Assembly (NCBI GenBank): GCA_016218475.1
Contig: JACREB010000021.1
Coordinates: 1 to 37,013 of the forward strand
Source of the DNA: Nitrosomonadales bacterium
Lineage (GTDB): Bacteria; Pseudomonadota; Gammaproteobacteria; Burkholderiales; Gallionellaceae
DNA length: 37,013 nucleotides
Reading direction: 5' to 3'
In this document: in pieces, positions 7,733 to 14,831 of the stretch
Position numbering within the stretch: position 1 is the first letter of the stretch
Layout of the letters: each line of letters opens with the position of its first letter
The notes under the pieces: model-generated
What the model saw: the letters and a program-made list of their open reading frames with translations, nothing else
Databases searched by the model: none
What the model was told of the DNA's origin: nothing
Program-made: the position numbers and the translations under genes

Positions 7733-10700
7733 TCAGGCATAAATTATCTTCACGTTTTCCGGTTTCAACAAGTCGCGCAAGTCGCGCAGCAAATCGTCGT
7801 GCAGCGTCACCTGCCAAGCCTCGTCGAGGCGTAATTGGCAAGCGGCATTGTCGTTGCGGTAATGGATATGCACCGGGCATTTGCCATCGCGGTACGGCGT
7901 AAATAGTTTTTTGAGTTGTGAAATGCTGGCTTTGCCGTTGCAGCGCAGCGCCAGTTGTTGCGCAAAATTGGAGCGTGCCGATGCAAAGTCGAACAGTTCT
8001 TCGCCGTTTACGCGCACGCTGTCGGAATACAAATCCATGCTGGCTTTGCCGCGCACCACCAGCAGCTCATCCTCGCGTATCCACAGGCGATTGGCCTCGT
8101 AGATTTCGTTGAACACCGTCAGTTCCGCCTGCGCGCTGCCGTCGTCCAGCGTAATGACCGCCATGCGCCCGCGCCGCGTTTGCTGGATGCGCAGCCCGGC
8201 CACGATGCCCGCCAGCACGACCGGTACGCCGCGCCGCAATTTATCCTCCGACCTGTGCCCGCGCTCTTCAGTTCGCCCGGCAAATTGCGGGGTAAGGTCG
8301 CCCAATTTCACCTTGATGAAATTGGCCAGTTCCGCTTCGTATTCCTGATACGGATGACCGCCCAGATAAAATCCCAGGCTGCTTTTCTCGTGCGCCAGTT
8401 GTTCGCGCAACCGCCAGCGCGGCACATCGGCGTATTGCACCGTCAGCACGGCATCCGCCTCGTCGTTGCCGAACAGGCTGTTCTGGTTGGCAAACCGCGC
8501 CTGTTGGTCGGCGCTTGCCAGCGCGGCATCCAGCGTCGCCATCAGGCAGGCGCGATGAGCGTTGATGCCATCGAATGCGCCGGCGCGGATCAGCGCCTCG
8601 ATGGTGCGCCGGTTGACGACGCGCTTATCCACGCGGCGGCAGAAATCGAACAGGTCTTTGAACGCGCCTTGTTCACGCGCCTTGACGATGCTGCCAATGG
8701 CCGCTTCCCCGGTGCCTTTGATGGCGCCCAGACCGTAAGCGATGGTTTTTTTGCCCGCCTCCGACACGTTACTGATAGAACTACTAGCCATTCGACTAGG
8801 CGAGTCGACAACACTCGCCAAGTCGCTGGTTATGGCCAGCCCTCTATCCAACTTTCCCCCAGAGGGGGAAAGAGCAATCGCCTCCTCTCCCTCCGGGAGA
8901 GGATTGAGGTGAGGGTTTCTGCCAGCCGATTGCGGGAGGAGGCGGTGGGACGGCACTCCCGCCCCGGATGCTTCGCAACGCCGTGTCATGCCGTCAACCG
9001 GGGAAAACACATAGCCCGAACTGTTCACGTCCGGCGGCAATATGCGCAATCCCTGCTGCAGGGTGTCGATATAGAAGATGCGCACCTTGTCGGTATTGTC
9101 CATATCGCCAGACAGGGTCGCCGCCATGAAAGCGGCCGGATGATGCGCCTTGAGATAGGCGGTCTGATAGGCCACCAGCGCATAGGCGGCGGCATGCGAT
9201 TTGTTGAAACCATAACCGGCAAATTTCTCCATCAGGTCGAACAGGTTGCCCGCCTGTTCTTTCGAGGTGCCGTTCTCGAATGCGCCGTTGACGAAAATCT
9301 CGCGCTGTTCTGCCATTTCTTCGGCCTTCTTCTTGCCCATCGCGCGGCGCAGCAGGTCGGCGCCGCCGAGGCTATAGCCGCCGACGATCTGCGCCATCTG
9401 CATCACCTGCTCCTGGTAGACCATGATGCCGTATGTCTCGCGCAGCACCGATTCGACGGCAGGGTGCGGGTAGTCGAATTTTTCTTTATCGTTCTTGCGC
9501 CGCGCAAAGATCGGGATCTGATCCATCGGGCCGGGGCGGTACAGCGCCACCAGCGCGATGATGTCCTCGAAACAATCCGGCTTGGCCTGTTTCAGCGTAT
9601 CCTTCATGCCGCGCGATTCCAGTTGGAATATTGCGGTGGTGTTGGCTTTTGTGAGCAGGTCGTAGGTCGGCCTGTCGTCGAGGGGCAGGGTCTCGATGGA
9701 GAAGGGAGAAGGGTTCGCACCTTCGGTGCTCAAGGGGGATGGGTGTGAAACCTCCGCGCCGCCTTCTCCCTTCTCCCTTTTCCCTTCCCCCTTCTCACCC
9801 TCAAGCCTGTTTATATGACGCACTGCCCAATCAATAATCGTCAGGGTGCGCAGGCCGAGAAAGTCGAACTTCACCAGTCCGATGGCTTCGACATCGTCCT
9901 TGTCGAACTGGCTGACCACGCTGGTATTGCTGTCGGCACAATACAGCGGGCAGAAATCGGTGAGCTGTCCGGGCGCGATCAATACGCCGCCGGCGTGCAT
10001 CCCGACATTGCGTGTCAGATCCTCAAGGCGTTCGGCCAGTTCCAGCAGTTCCGGCACACCCTCTTCGCGTTCGGCGATGGCGTTGATCTCCGGTTCCATC
10101 TCACGCGCCTTCTGCAGCGATACCGGCTTGACGCCCTCGACCGGAATCGCCTTGGACAGGCTGTCGCACAGCCCGTACGGAAAATCCATCACCCGCCCGA
10201 CGTCGCGGATCACCGCCTTGGACGCCATCGTGCCGAAAGTGGCGATCTGCGATACGCACTGCGCGCCGTATTTGTTTTTCACGTATTCGATGACGCGCTC
10301 GCGCCCGTCCTGGCAGAAATCCACGTCGAAGTCGGGCATTGATACCCGCTCCGGATTGAGGAAGCGCTCGAACAGCAGGCCGTAGCGCAGCGGGTCGAGA
10401 TCGGTGATGCCCAAGCTGTATGCCACCAGCGATCCCGCGCCGGAGCCGCGCCCCGGGCCGACCGGCACGCCGTTTTCTTTAGCCCAGCGAATGAAGTCCG
10501 CAACGATCAGGAAGTAACCGGGGAAGCCCATCTTGATGATGGTGTCGGCCTCAAAGGCAAGACGCTGCTGGTACTCCGGCAGCTTCGCGGCGCGTTCCGC
10601 TTCGTCCGGGTAAAGCAGCGCCATGCGTTGCCGCAAACCGAGCGCCGCCTGCTCGCGCAGGTAATCGTCCAGCCCCTGCCCGTCCGGGGTGGGAAAATCC

Positions 10701-11536
10701 GGCAGGCGCGGCTTGCCCAGCACCAGGGAAAGATTGCAGCGGCGCGCGACTTCCACGCTGTTCTGCAACGCCTCCGGCAAGTCGGCGAACAACTCCGCCA
10801 TCTCCTGTTGCGTCTTGAAATATTGCTGCGCGGTGAAATTTCTGGCGCGGCGCTTGTCGTTGAGCACATAGCCTTCGGAGATGCACACGCGCGCTTCGTG
10901 CGCTTTGAAATCCCCGGCGGCGAGAAACTGCACCGGATGTGTCGCAACCGCCGGCAAGCCGAGCTTGGCGGCAAGCTGCACGGCGGCCTGGATGCAAAGC
11001 TCCTCGTCGGCGAATCCGGCGCGTTGCACTTCGAGGTAATAGCGGTTGTTGAACAGCCCAGCCCATTCCTGCGCGAACTGCTTGGCCTGCTTCGCGTTGC
11101 CGGACAGCAGCGCGCTGCCGACATCGCCGAGATGCGCACCGGACAACGCGATCAGCCCGGACGTACTCTCGTGAAACCATTCGCGGCGCAGCTCGGCGCG
11201 GCCGCGATGCTGGTTCTCCAGGTAGGCGCGCGACAGCAGGCGGCACAGCAACAGATAGCCCTCGCGCGACTGGCACAGCAGCAACAGGCGATATGGCCGG
11301 TCGCGGTCGGCGTCGTTGCTGATGAACACGTCGCAGCCGACGATAGGCTTGATCCCCTTGCCGCGCGCGCCCTGGTAAAATTTCACCATCCCGAACACAT
11401 TGCTCAAATCGGTCAGCGCCAGCGCGGGCATGCCATCGTTCCGGGCGGCGGCGACCGCTTCATCCACGCGCACCATGCCATCCGAGATGGAATATTCGCT
11501 GTGCAGACGGAGATGTACGAAAGATGGTTGCGGCAT
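7733..11536 (-). CDS. dnaE: DNA polymerase III subunit alpha
   Basis: Replicative polymerase catalytic subunit of the DnaE1 type. The PHP domain is N-terminal (FVHLRLHSEYSISDG onward). The catalytic motif PDFDVDFCQDGRERVIEYV near residue 400 matches the paired Asp residues of E. coli DnaE. HhH, OB (RIQQTRRGRMAVITLDDGSAQ) and tail regions follow. The length is 1267 aa against about 1160 in E. coli. The excess is accounted for by two repeat-derived insertions, near residues 580-615 and 845-925, both kept in frame. The gene is monocistronic here and converges on hrpA. The 597-aa plus-strand ORF over it is a shadow. Confidence 0.96.
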   Translation of the reverse strand: MPQPSFVHLRLHSEYSISDGMVRVDEAVAAARNDGMPALALTDLSNVFGMVKFYQGARGKGIKPIVGCDVFISNDADRDRPYRLLLLCQSREGYLLLCRLLSRAYLENQHRGRAELRREWFHESTSGLIALSGAHLGDVGSALLSGNAKQAKQFAQEWAGLFNNRYYLEVQRAGFADEELCIQAAVQLAAKLGLPAVATHPVQFLAAGDFKAHEARVCISEGYVLNDKRRARNFTAQQYFKTQQEMAELFADLPEALQNSVEVARRCNLSLVLGKPRLPDFPTPDGQGLDDYLREQAALGLRQRMALLYPDEAERAAKLPEYQQRLAFEADTIIKMGFPGYFLIVADFIRWAKENGVPVGPGRGSGAGSLVAYSLGITDLDPLRYGLLFERFLNPERVSMPDFDVDFCQDGRERVIEYVKNKYGAQCVSQIATFGTMASKAVIRDVGRVMDFPYGLCDSLSKAIPVEGVKPVSLQKAREMEPEINAIAEREEGVPELLELAERLEDLTRNVGMHAGGVLIAPGQLTDFCPLYCADSNTSVVSQFDKDDVEAIGLVKFDFLGLRTLTIIDWAVRHINRLEGEKGEGKREKGEGGAEVSHPSPLSTEGANPSPFSIETLPLDDRPTYDLLTKANTTAIFQLESRGMKDTLKQAKPDCFEDIIALVALYRPGPMDQIPIFARRKNDKEKFDYPHPAVESVLRETYGIMVYQEQVMQMAQIVGGYSLGGADLLRRAMGKKKAEEMAEQREIFVNGAFENGTSKEQAGNLFDLMEKFAGYGFNKSHAAAYALVAYQTAYLKAHHPAAFMAATLSGDMDNTDKVRIFYIDTLQQGLRILPPDVNSSGYVFSPVDGMTRRCEASGAGVPSHRLLPQSAGRNPHLNPLPEGEEAIALSPSGGKLDRGLAITSDLASVVDSPSRMASSSISNVSEAGKKTIAYGLGAIKGTGEAAIGSIVKAREQGAFKDLFDFCRRVDKRVVNRRTIEALIRAGAFDGINAHRACLMATLDAALASADQQARFANQNSLFGNDEADAVLTVQYADVPRWRLREQLAHEKSSLGFYLGGHPYQEYEAELANFIKVKLGDLTPQFAGRTEERGHRSEDKLRRGVPVVLAGIVAGLRIQQTRRGRMAVITLDDGSAQAELTVFNEIYEANRLWIREDELLVVRGKASMDLYSDSVRVNGEELFDFASARSNFAQQLALRCNGKASISQLKKLFTPYRDGKCPVHIHYRNDNAACQLRLDEAWQVTLHDDLLRDLRDLLKPENVKIIYA
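8755..9000 (-). repeat. Composite repeat insertion 2 in dnaE (~80 aa)
   Basis: Between VDGMTRR and KKTIAYGLGAIKGTGE the protein carries about 80 residues absent from other DnaE proteins, including NPHLNPLPEGEE and LSPSGGK. The DNA contains at least two dispersed repeat types side by side: C/G-rich palindromes (CTCCCTCCGGGAGAGGATTG) and the 48-bp hairpin at 8785-8832. This suggests nested or successive insertions at one tolerated site. Confidence 0.75.
8785..8832. repeat. 48-bp covarying palindrome, copy in dnaE
   Basis: It begins TAGCCATTCGACTAGGCGAG and ends GCCAAGTCGCTGGTTA. Outer and inner arms pair (GGCGAGT with ACTCGCC). A second copy of the same 48-bp length lies at 25742-25789 in the BRO-domain gene. 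The outer segments are the same, but the inner stem is different and also pairs. Here it sits inside the larger dnaE insertion and keeps the frame. Confidence 0.75.
9699..9800 (-). repeat. Repeat insertion 1 in dnaE (GEKGEGKREKGEG)
   Basis: A pyrimidine-rich stretch (CTTCTCCCTTCTCCCTTTTC) pairs loosely with GGAGAAGGGAGAAGGGTTCG and encodes a charged EKGEGKREKGEGG segment followed by HPSPLSTEGANPSPFS. It splits native sequence between IDWAVRHINR and IETLPLDDRPTYDLL. The frame is kept. Confidence 0.75.
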
Positions 11537-11591
11537 GATGTAGTGATAAAAACCTGAGCGGCAATTTTAGCACTGTCGGCAGCGCGAAAGG

Positions 11592-11625
11592 AGGTAAGCA
11601 GGCATTTCGGTAAGCAGGCATTTCG
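11592..11625. repeat. Short tandem duplication upstream of dnaE
   Basis: The 17-bp unit GGTAAGCAGGCATTTCG occurs twice in direct succession. A hairpin-like CGCCGCAAGGCG follows. It lies 55-90 bp upstream of the dnaE start on the other strand, where promoter elements would be expected. No gene is present in 11537-11852. Confidence 0.6.
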
Positions 11626-11724
11626 CCGCAAGGCGAAAGCTCGCAATAATTCTTATCGGCGATTCAAAATATTAGAATCCGGCCTCCAATTTCGCTGCCC
11701 CAATTTCGCGTCCCCCGCACCTCG

Positions 11725-11773
11725 CCCTAACAACTGGAACGCTATTTGTTGCTGAACCTTGCAGGCATTAGGC
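11725..11773 (+). other. Possible decayed integron attC-like site
   Basis: CCCTAACAACTGGAACGC at the left and GCAGGCATTAGGC at the right resemble the ends of attC sites (consensus RYYYAAC and GTTRRRY), with ATT in place of GTT. At 49 bp it is shorter than usual and the inner arms pair poorly. It is listed only because a clear attC lies 1.7 kb downstream in the same orientation. Confidence 0.25.
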
Positions 11774-11852
11774 ATCAAACCTAACCCTCTTTTCCCATTT
11801 TTGCGCTGCTCACCGCTTGAACTGCGCATGTACTTGTGGCTGCTCGCTTCCG

Positions 11853-12128
11853 TTACAACCCGAGTTCACTGTGTGAGCCAAGGCGCACCAGATGCAAAAT
11901 CTTGTCGCCAAGTTTTTGGTATATCAACACGAGGTCGGGCTTGATGTGGCAATCACGGAAATCCTTCCACTCGCCAGTCAGCGCATGGTCGCGGCACCGC
12001 TCCGGTAATGGCCCGTCATTCGCCAGCATGGCGATGATGCCCAGCACATCTTCCGCCTTATATCGACCGGAACGGCTTACCCGCTTGAAATCGGCCTTGA
12101 ACGGTGATTGCCGGAAAATCTCCCTCAT
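11853..12128 (-). CDS. yafQ: YafQ-family toxin (RelE/ParE superfamily)
   Basis: The 91-aa protein ends with the YafQ signature RDCHIKPDLVLIYQ...LHLVRLGSHSEL. The family consists of ribosome-dependent mRNA interferases, and the conserved His residues in these motifs are the expected catalytic or RNA-contacting residues. It is coupled to the upstream antitoxin by a 4-bp ATGA overlap (12125-12128), the usual order antitoxin then toxin. The ORF looks intact. It lies in a transfer-prone patch between dnaE and the attC site. Confidence 0.88.
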   Translation of the reverse strand: MREIFRQSPFKADFKRVSRSGRYKAEDVLGIIAMLANDGPLPERCRDHALTGEWKDFRDCHIKPDLVLIYQKLGDKILHLVRLGSHSELGL

Positions 12129-12385
12129 CCCTTATGCCACTCGTCCGCAAGCTGCTCAAGCGTCACGCGCTCCAGCCCCTTACCGCTACGCGCCTGCCTC
12201 ATTGCCTTGATGGTTTTTTCGTTGGGAACGAGCGGCTCGAACGGCAGCGCCTTTTCTCGCGCCACGCGGGTCAGCATGATGCGGAAAGCATCGGAAACAG
12301 TCAGCCCCATCGCAGCCAACACGGCGGCGGCCTCTTCCTTGGTGTGCTCGTCAATGCGCGCACGGACAACAGTGTTAGTAGCCAT
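12125..12385 (-). CDS. dinJ: RelB/DinJ-family antitoxin
   Basis: The 86-aa protein has an N-terminal ribbon-helix-helix (TNTVVRARIDEHTKEEAAAVLAAMGLTVSDAFRIML), the DNA-binding and dimerisation domain of RelB/DinJ. A C-terminal segment that would wrap the toxin follows. It is the first gene of the pair, and the RNA start is probably controlled from the palindrome just upstream (12408-12420). Likely autoregulated by the antitoxin-toxin complex, as known for this family. Confidence 0.88.
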   Translation of the reverse strand: MATNTVVRARIDEHTKEEAAAVLAAMGLTVSDAFRIMLTRVAREKALPFEPLVPNEKTIKAMRQARSGKGLERVTLEQLADEWHKG

Positions 12386-12407
12386 ATTTACATCCTTTCA
12401 AAGTTGG

Positions 12408-12441
12408 GCTACATTGTAGCTCAATTTATAATTACCGGCAA
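12408..12441 (-). promoter_or_regulatory. Promoter and operator of the dinJ-yafQ pair
   Basis: Reading on the minus strand, TTGCCG (12441-12436) and TACAAT (12418-12413) are separated by exactly 17 bp. The -10 lies inside the palindrome GCTACAATGTAGC (12408-12420, six-base arms), a natural operator position for repression by the antitoxin. The start codon is about 22 bp further on, with AAAGGATG as ribosome binding site. Confidence 0.6.
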
Positions 12442-12463
12442 CACGCGCTTAGCCTTGTCCAAT

Positions 12464-12598
12464 GTGAGATGAGCCTGAACGAAAGGATGTGTTTCCAACG
12501 TGAGATGAGCTTGGAGGAGCGAAAGTTGGGATCATGGAGGCATGATCGTGACTTTACATACCCAAGGAAAGCCGCGAGGATCCATTTCGGAAATTTAG
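12464..12598 (+). mobile_element. Probable insertion-sequence end remnant
   Basis: GTGAGATGAGC occurs twice, 36 bp apart (12464-12474 and 12500-12510), like the internal repeats at IS ends. Then comes a short ORF (12542-12598) starting MIVTLHTQGKPRG that stops after 18 codons. The start resembles the opening of some DDE transposases as I recall them, but it is too short to assign. I treat it as debris. Confidence 0.3.
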
Positions 12599-12644
12599 CA
12601 TCAGATTTAGTCGTTGGCAAGCAACCGGATAGGCAAGGTTAATT

Positions 12645-12818
12645 CCGTGCTTATCGGGTTAGCTCCCAAATCATGCTGCATACCCCACGGCGGGGATGAT
12701 TCCCTTGGATTGGTGCCAGTATGGCCAACAATTTCCCCACAAAAACGCGGTTTCGCCCCACTTTTCGCCCCACAATTCTCCGTTGTAGAATCGTTGGGAG
12801 CTAACCCGATAAGCACGG
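12645..12818. repeat. 25-bp perfect inverted repeats around a ~124-bp core
   Basis: The right arm (12794-12818) begins TTGGGAGCTAACCCGATAAG and is the exact inverse of 12645-12669. The core contains a run of related CCCCAC segments (TTCCCCAC, CGCCCCAC, CGCCCCAC). It looks like a MITE or the ends of a collapsed element. Translated on the minus strand it gives an open but unrecognised tail (GELWGEKWGETAFLWG). No transposase is present. Confidence 0.65.
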
Positions 12819-12855
12819 TTAATTCTACGTCGCTCCCCGAAGAGCAGGTTTCGCC

Positions 12856-12899
12856 GTATTAACAATTTGTTTGACATGCTGAATAGTTGTTAATACAAT
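12856..12899 (+). promoter_or_regulatory. brnTA promoter with operator palindrome
   Basis: TTGACA (12871-12876) and TACAAT (12894-12899) are separated by 17 bp, a near-consensus sigma-70 promoter. Perfect 10-bp arms GTATTAACAA (12856-12865) and TTGTTAATAC (12887-12896) flank the -35 and overlap the -10, as expected for autorepression by BrnA. Transcription should begin around 12905-12907, almost on the brnT ATG. Confidence 0.75.
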
Positions 12900-12904
12900 T
12901 TGCC

Positions 12905-13177
12905 ATGATTACTTGGGATGAAAACAAACGGCAACGCAACATCCGCGAACACGGTCTGGATTTTGTAGGATGCGATGCGGTTTTTGATAGCCCGGTGGTC
13001 GCGTGGGACGATGACCGGAAAGCCTACGGTGAGTTGCGCATCAATTTGCTTGGTTTTCTCAATGGTATCGTTGTGCATTTGACATACACGGAACGCGGCG
13101 ATGATCTGCACGTCATTAGCTTGCGTAAGGCTGAAAAACATGAAATCCGCTACTTTGCCAAAGAACTTTCCAAATAG
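12905..13177 (+). CDS. brnT: BrnT-family ribonuclease toxin
   Basis: The 90-aa DUF497/BrnT protein starts MITWDENKRQRNIREHG and ends ISLRKAEKHEIRYFAK, both hallmark motifs of this RelE-like RNase fold. The ORF track starts at a TTG (12887), but that codon lies inside the promoter and operator, so ATG 12905 is preferred. With the -10 at 12894-12899 the message may be nearly leaderless. The following antitoxin gene overlaps it by 38 nt, the usual toxin-first order of brnTA. Confidence 0.88.
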   Translation: MITWDENKRQRNIREHGLDFVGCDAVFDSPVVAWDDDRKAYGELRINLLGFLNGIVVHLTYTERGDDLHVISLRKAEKHEIRYFAKELSK

Positions 13178-13466
13178 CCCAGAAGCGTGGGCAAAACTAA
13201 TTGCCGATGCTCCCGGCGAGGATCGCCCGCCCACCCATGAGGAAGAGGCGCACCGGAAAAACGCCGTGGTCAGCCGCTCCTTGCCCGAATTGCGCGAAAA
13301 GCTCGCTGCTCGTCGGCGTGGGGCGCAGAAAGCCCCAACCAAAATTCCAACCACTATCCGCTTTGATGCGGATGTTCTCGCGGAACTGAAAGCGTCCGGG
13401 CGCGGCTGGCAGACGCGCGTGAACGATGCCGTGCGCGAGTGGCTCAAGGCTCATTCACCCGTGTAG
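13140..13466 (+). CDS. brnA: BrnA-family antitoxin
   Basis: The 108-aa partner of BrnT has an acidic, variable N-terminus (APGEDRPPTHEEEAH). Its C-terminal ribbon-helix-helix is IPTTIRFDADVLAELKASGRGWQTRVNDAVREWL, the standard BrnA DNA-binding domain with the conserved GxGWQTR. The start at 13140 (MKSATLPKNF) is chosen over the upstream 13101 codon because it gives the usual domain layout. An attC site follows 28 bp after the stop, so the pair is in cassette orientation. Confidence 0.85.
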   Translation: MKSATLPKNFPNSPEAWAKLIADAPGEDRPPTHEEEAHRKNAVVSRSLPELREKLAARRRGAQKAPTKIPTTIRFDADVLAELKASGRGWQTRVNDAVREWLKAHSPV

Positions 13467-13494
13467 CTCATCGTCTCCCTCTCCGTAGTGAAAA

Positions 13495-13557
13495 GCCTAA
13501 CCCTGCGCTCAAGCGGGACTGCGCAAAAACGCGCAGCCCCTCACTTTTACGTTAGGC
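13495..13557 (+). other. Integron attC recombination site
   Basis: The 63-bp imperfect palindrome has R'' GCCTAAC (13495-13501) and R' GTTAGGC (13551-13557), which pair perfectly and fit the consensus RYYYAAC...GTTRRRY. Inside, GGG-A-CTGCGC pairs with GCGCAGCCCC, leaving one extrahelical base, and a short AAAAAC loop caps the stem. This is the architecture IntI recognises on the folded bottom strand. It sits just downstream of brnTA, in the position a cassette's own attC would occupy. No integrase gene is in the window. Confidence 0.85.
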
Positions 13558-13616
13558 TTCGAAGAAGCAAGTCCTCGGGTTATCGGCAAGCGACCCTCAG
13601 CCCCCCACGCACACTC

Positions 13617-13647
13617 TTGACTCTGTAGTATGGTACAGGGTTTAAAG
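13617..13647 (+). promoter_or_regulatory. MerR-type promoter with 19-bp spacer
   Basis: The -35 TTGACT (13617-13622) and a weak -10 TTAAAG (13642-13647) are separated by 19 bp, the over-long spacing that MerR-family activators correct by twisting DNA. The spacer contains the dyad CTGTA-(6 nt)-TACAG. It lies directly upstream of merR, so the regulator and the two genes after it are probably one autoregulated transcript. Confidence 0.75.
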
Positions 13648-13673
13648 TGTTGCTCATGAAGGGAGCCGCGCTT

Positions 13674-14084
13674 ATGTCTTCGTACACCATCGGTCAGTTG
13701 TCGCGCTTATCAGGAACGGGGGTAGAGACCATCCGTTACTACGAGCGCGAAGGTCTGATTTCCGAGCCACCACGCCGTGCGTCTGGTTACCGGCAATATC
13801 CAGAGGATACGCTGTCACGATTGCGTTTCATCCGTCACGCTAAAGCGTTGGGTTTTAGTTTAAAGGACATCAAAGAGCTATTGGAATTGCGCGTCGCGCC
13901 GGGAACCACCTGTGCGGACATACGCAAGCGTGCCGAGGCAAAAATCGCTGATGTGCGCGTCAAACTCGAAATGCTCCGGCAAATAGAGCAAGCCCTCGTG
14001 AAACTCACAACTACTTGCCGAGGGCGCGGGCCCATCAGCGATTGCCCCATTCTCGATGCTTTAGAGGAGCAAGACCCGACATGA
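13674..14084 (+). CDS. merR: MerR-family metal-responsive regulator (mercury type)
   Basis: The 136-aa protein has an N-terminal winged HTH (SYTIGQLSRLSGTGVETIRYYEREGLI), a long dimerisation helix and a metal-binding tail. Cys80, Cys115 and Cys124 have exactly the 35- and 9-residue spacing of Cys82/117/126, the Hg(II) ligands of Tn501 MerR. ATG 13674 is preferred over upstream GTG and ATG codons because GGGAG lies 8-13 bp before it and it gives the usual N-terminus. The stop overlaps the next start in ATGA. Mercury is the best guess; other thiophilic metals are possible. Confidence 0.85.
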   Translation: MSSYTIGQLSRLSGTGVETIRYYEREGLISEPPRRASGYRQYPEDTLSRLRFIRHAKALGFSLKDIKELLELRVAPGTTCADIRKRAEAKIADVRVKLEMLRQIEQALVKLTTTCRGRGPISDCPILDALEEQDPT

Positions 14085-14821
14085 CGACCGTAGAACTTAT
14101 ATATTTTCGCGAATGCCCCAACATATCTTTGGCACGTGAACGGCTGTTGCAAGCGTTCGCTGCCGCTGGAATCACCCCACAGTGGCAAGAATGGGAACGC
14201 AACGACCCCGCCAGCCCTACCCATGCATGCGCCTACGGCTCGCCCACCATTCTGGTGAACGGCCGCGACGTGACGGGCATTGAACCATCCACTGATAGCG
14301 CCGGTGCGTGTCGAGTGTACACACACGCATCGTCGACAACAGACGGTGCACCCAACGTGGACGCCATCGCAACGGCGCTGCGTAAACCCCATGCAACCGC
14401 ACGGGCACGGGCAGGCTGGCACAGTTCTTTTGCAGCCCTACCTGCCATCGCTGCAGCGGCGCTGCCCAAGCTAACGTGCCCGGCATGTTGGCCTGCGTAC
14501 TCTGGACTGCTGAGTTCTATGGGCGTGAGCTTCATCAACTACACACCGTATTTATTCCCGTTAACCGCAGCGTTTCTGCTGGTGTCTTTGATCGCGCTGG
14601 GTTGGCGGGCACCGCGACGCCGAGGCTACGGCTCCCTGTGGTTTGGCCTCGCGGCATCGGCCGTGCTCTTGGTAGGGAAATTTGCATTTGATTCCGACAT
14701 CGCCATGTACGCCGGAATGGCGGTATTGGTCGCCGCTTCGTTGTGGAACGCTTGGCCGCACGCCCGGCGAGAAGCGGCTGGAAATTGTCCGGCATGTGTT
14801 TCCACTGCCACTAAACCGTAA
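14081..14821 (+). CDS. Thioredoxin-like domain fused to MerC-like membrane protein
   Basis: The 246-aa protein appears to have two parts. Residues 1-105 look like a thioredoxin-fold domain (VELIYFRECPNISLARERL, later YGSPTILVNGRDVTG and GACRVY), with single Cys residues rather than a CXXC. Residues 115-235 hold about four hydrophobic segments beginning with LTCPACWPAYSGLLSSMGV, which resembles the CXXC membrane entry of MerC. It ends with a second CPAC near the C-terminus. I infer a role in mercury or other thiophilic metal uptake and hand-over under MerR control. The ORF track's start at 14015 is 22 codons too early; ATG 14081 overlaps merR. Confidence 0.6.
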   Translation: MTTVELIYFRECPNISLARERLLQAFAAAGITPQWQEWERNDPASPTHACAYGSPTILVNGRDVTGIEPSTDSAGACRVYTHASSTTDGAPNVDAIATALRKPHATARARAGWHSSFAALPAIAAAALPKLTCPACWPAYSGLLSSMGVSFINYTPYLFPLTAAFLLVSLIALGWRAPRRRGYGSLWFGLAASAVLLVGKFAFDSDIAMYAGMAVLVAASLWNAWPHARREAAGNCPACVSTATKP

Positions 14822-14831
14822 GGAGATTTTT

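Noticed and set aside
7955-9748. 597-aa plus-strand ORF over dnaE
   Set aside because: Antisense shadow of the polymerase gene; it runs through the repeat inserts and shows no domain.
12645-12818. Inverted repeats as a large attC site
   Set aside because: The GTTAG/CTAAC order is reversed relative to attC and the core lacks attC inner arms.
12887-13177. TTG start for brnT
   Set aside because: It lies within the -10 region and operator; ATG 12905 gives the standard BrnT N-terminus.
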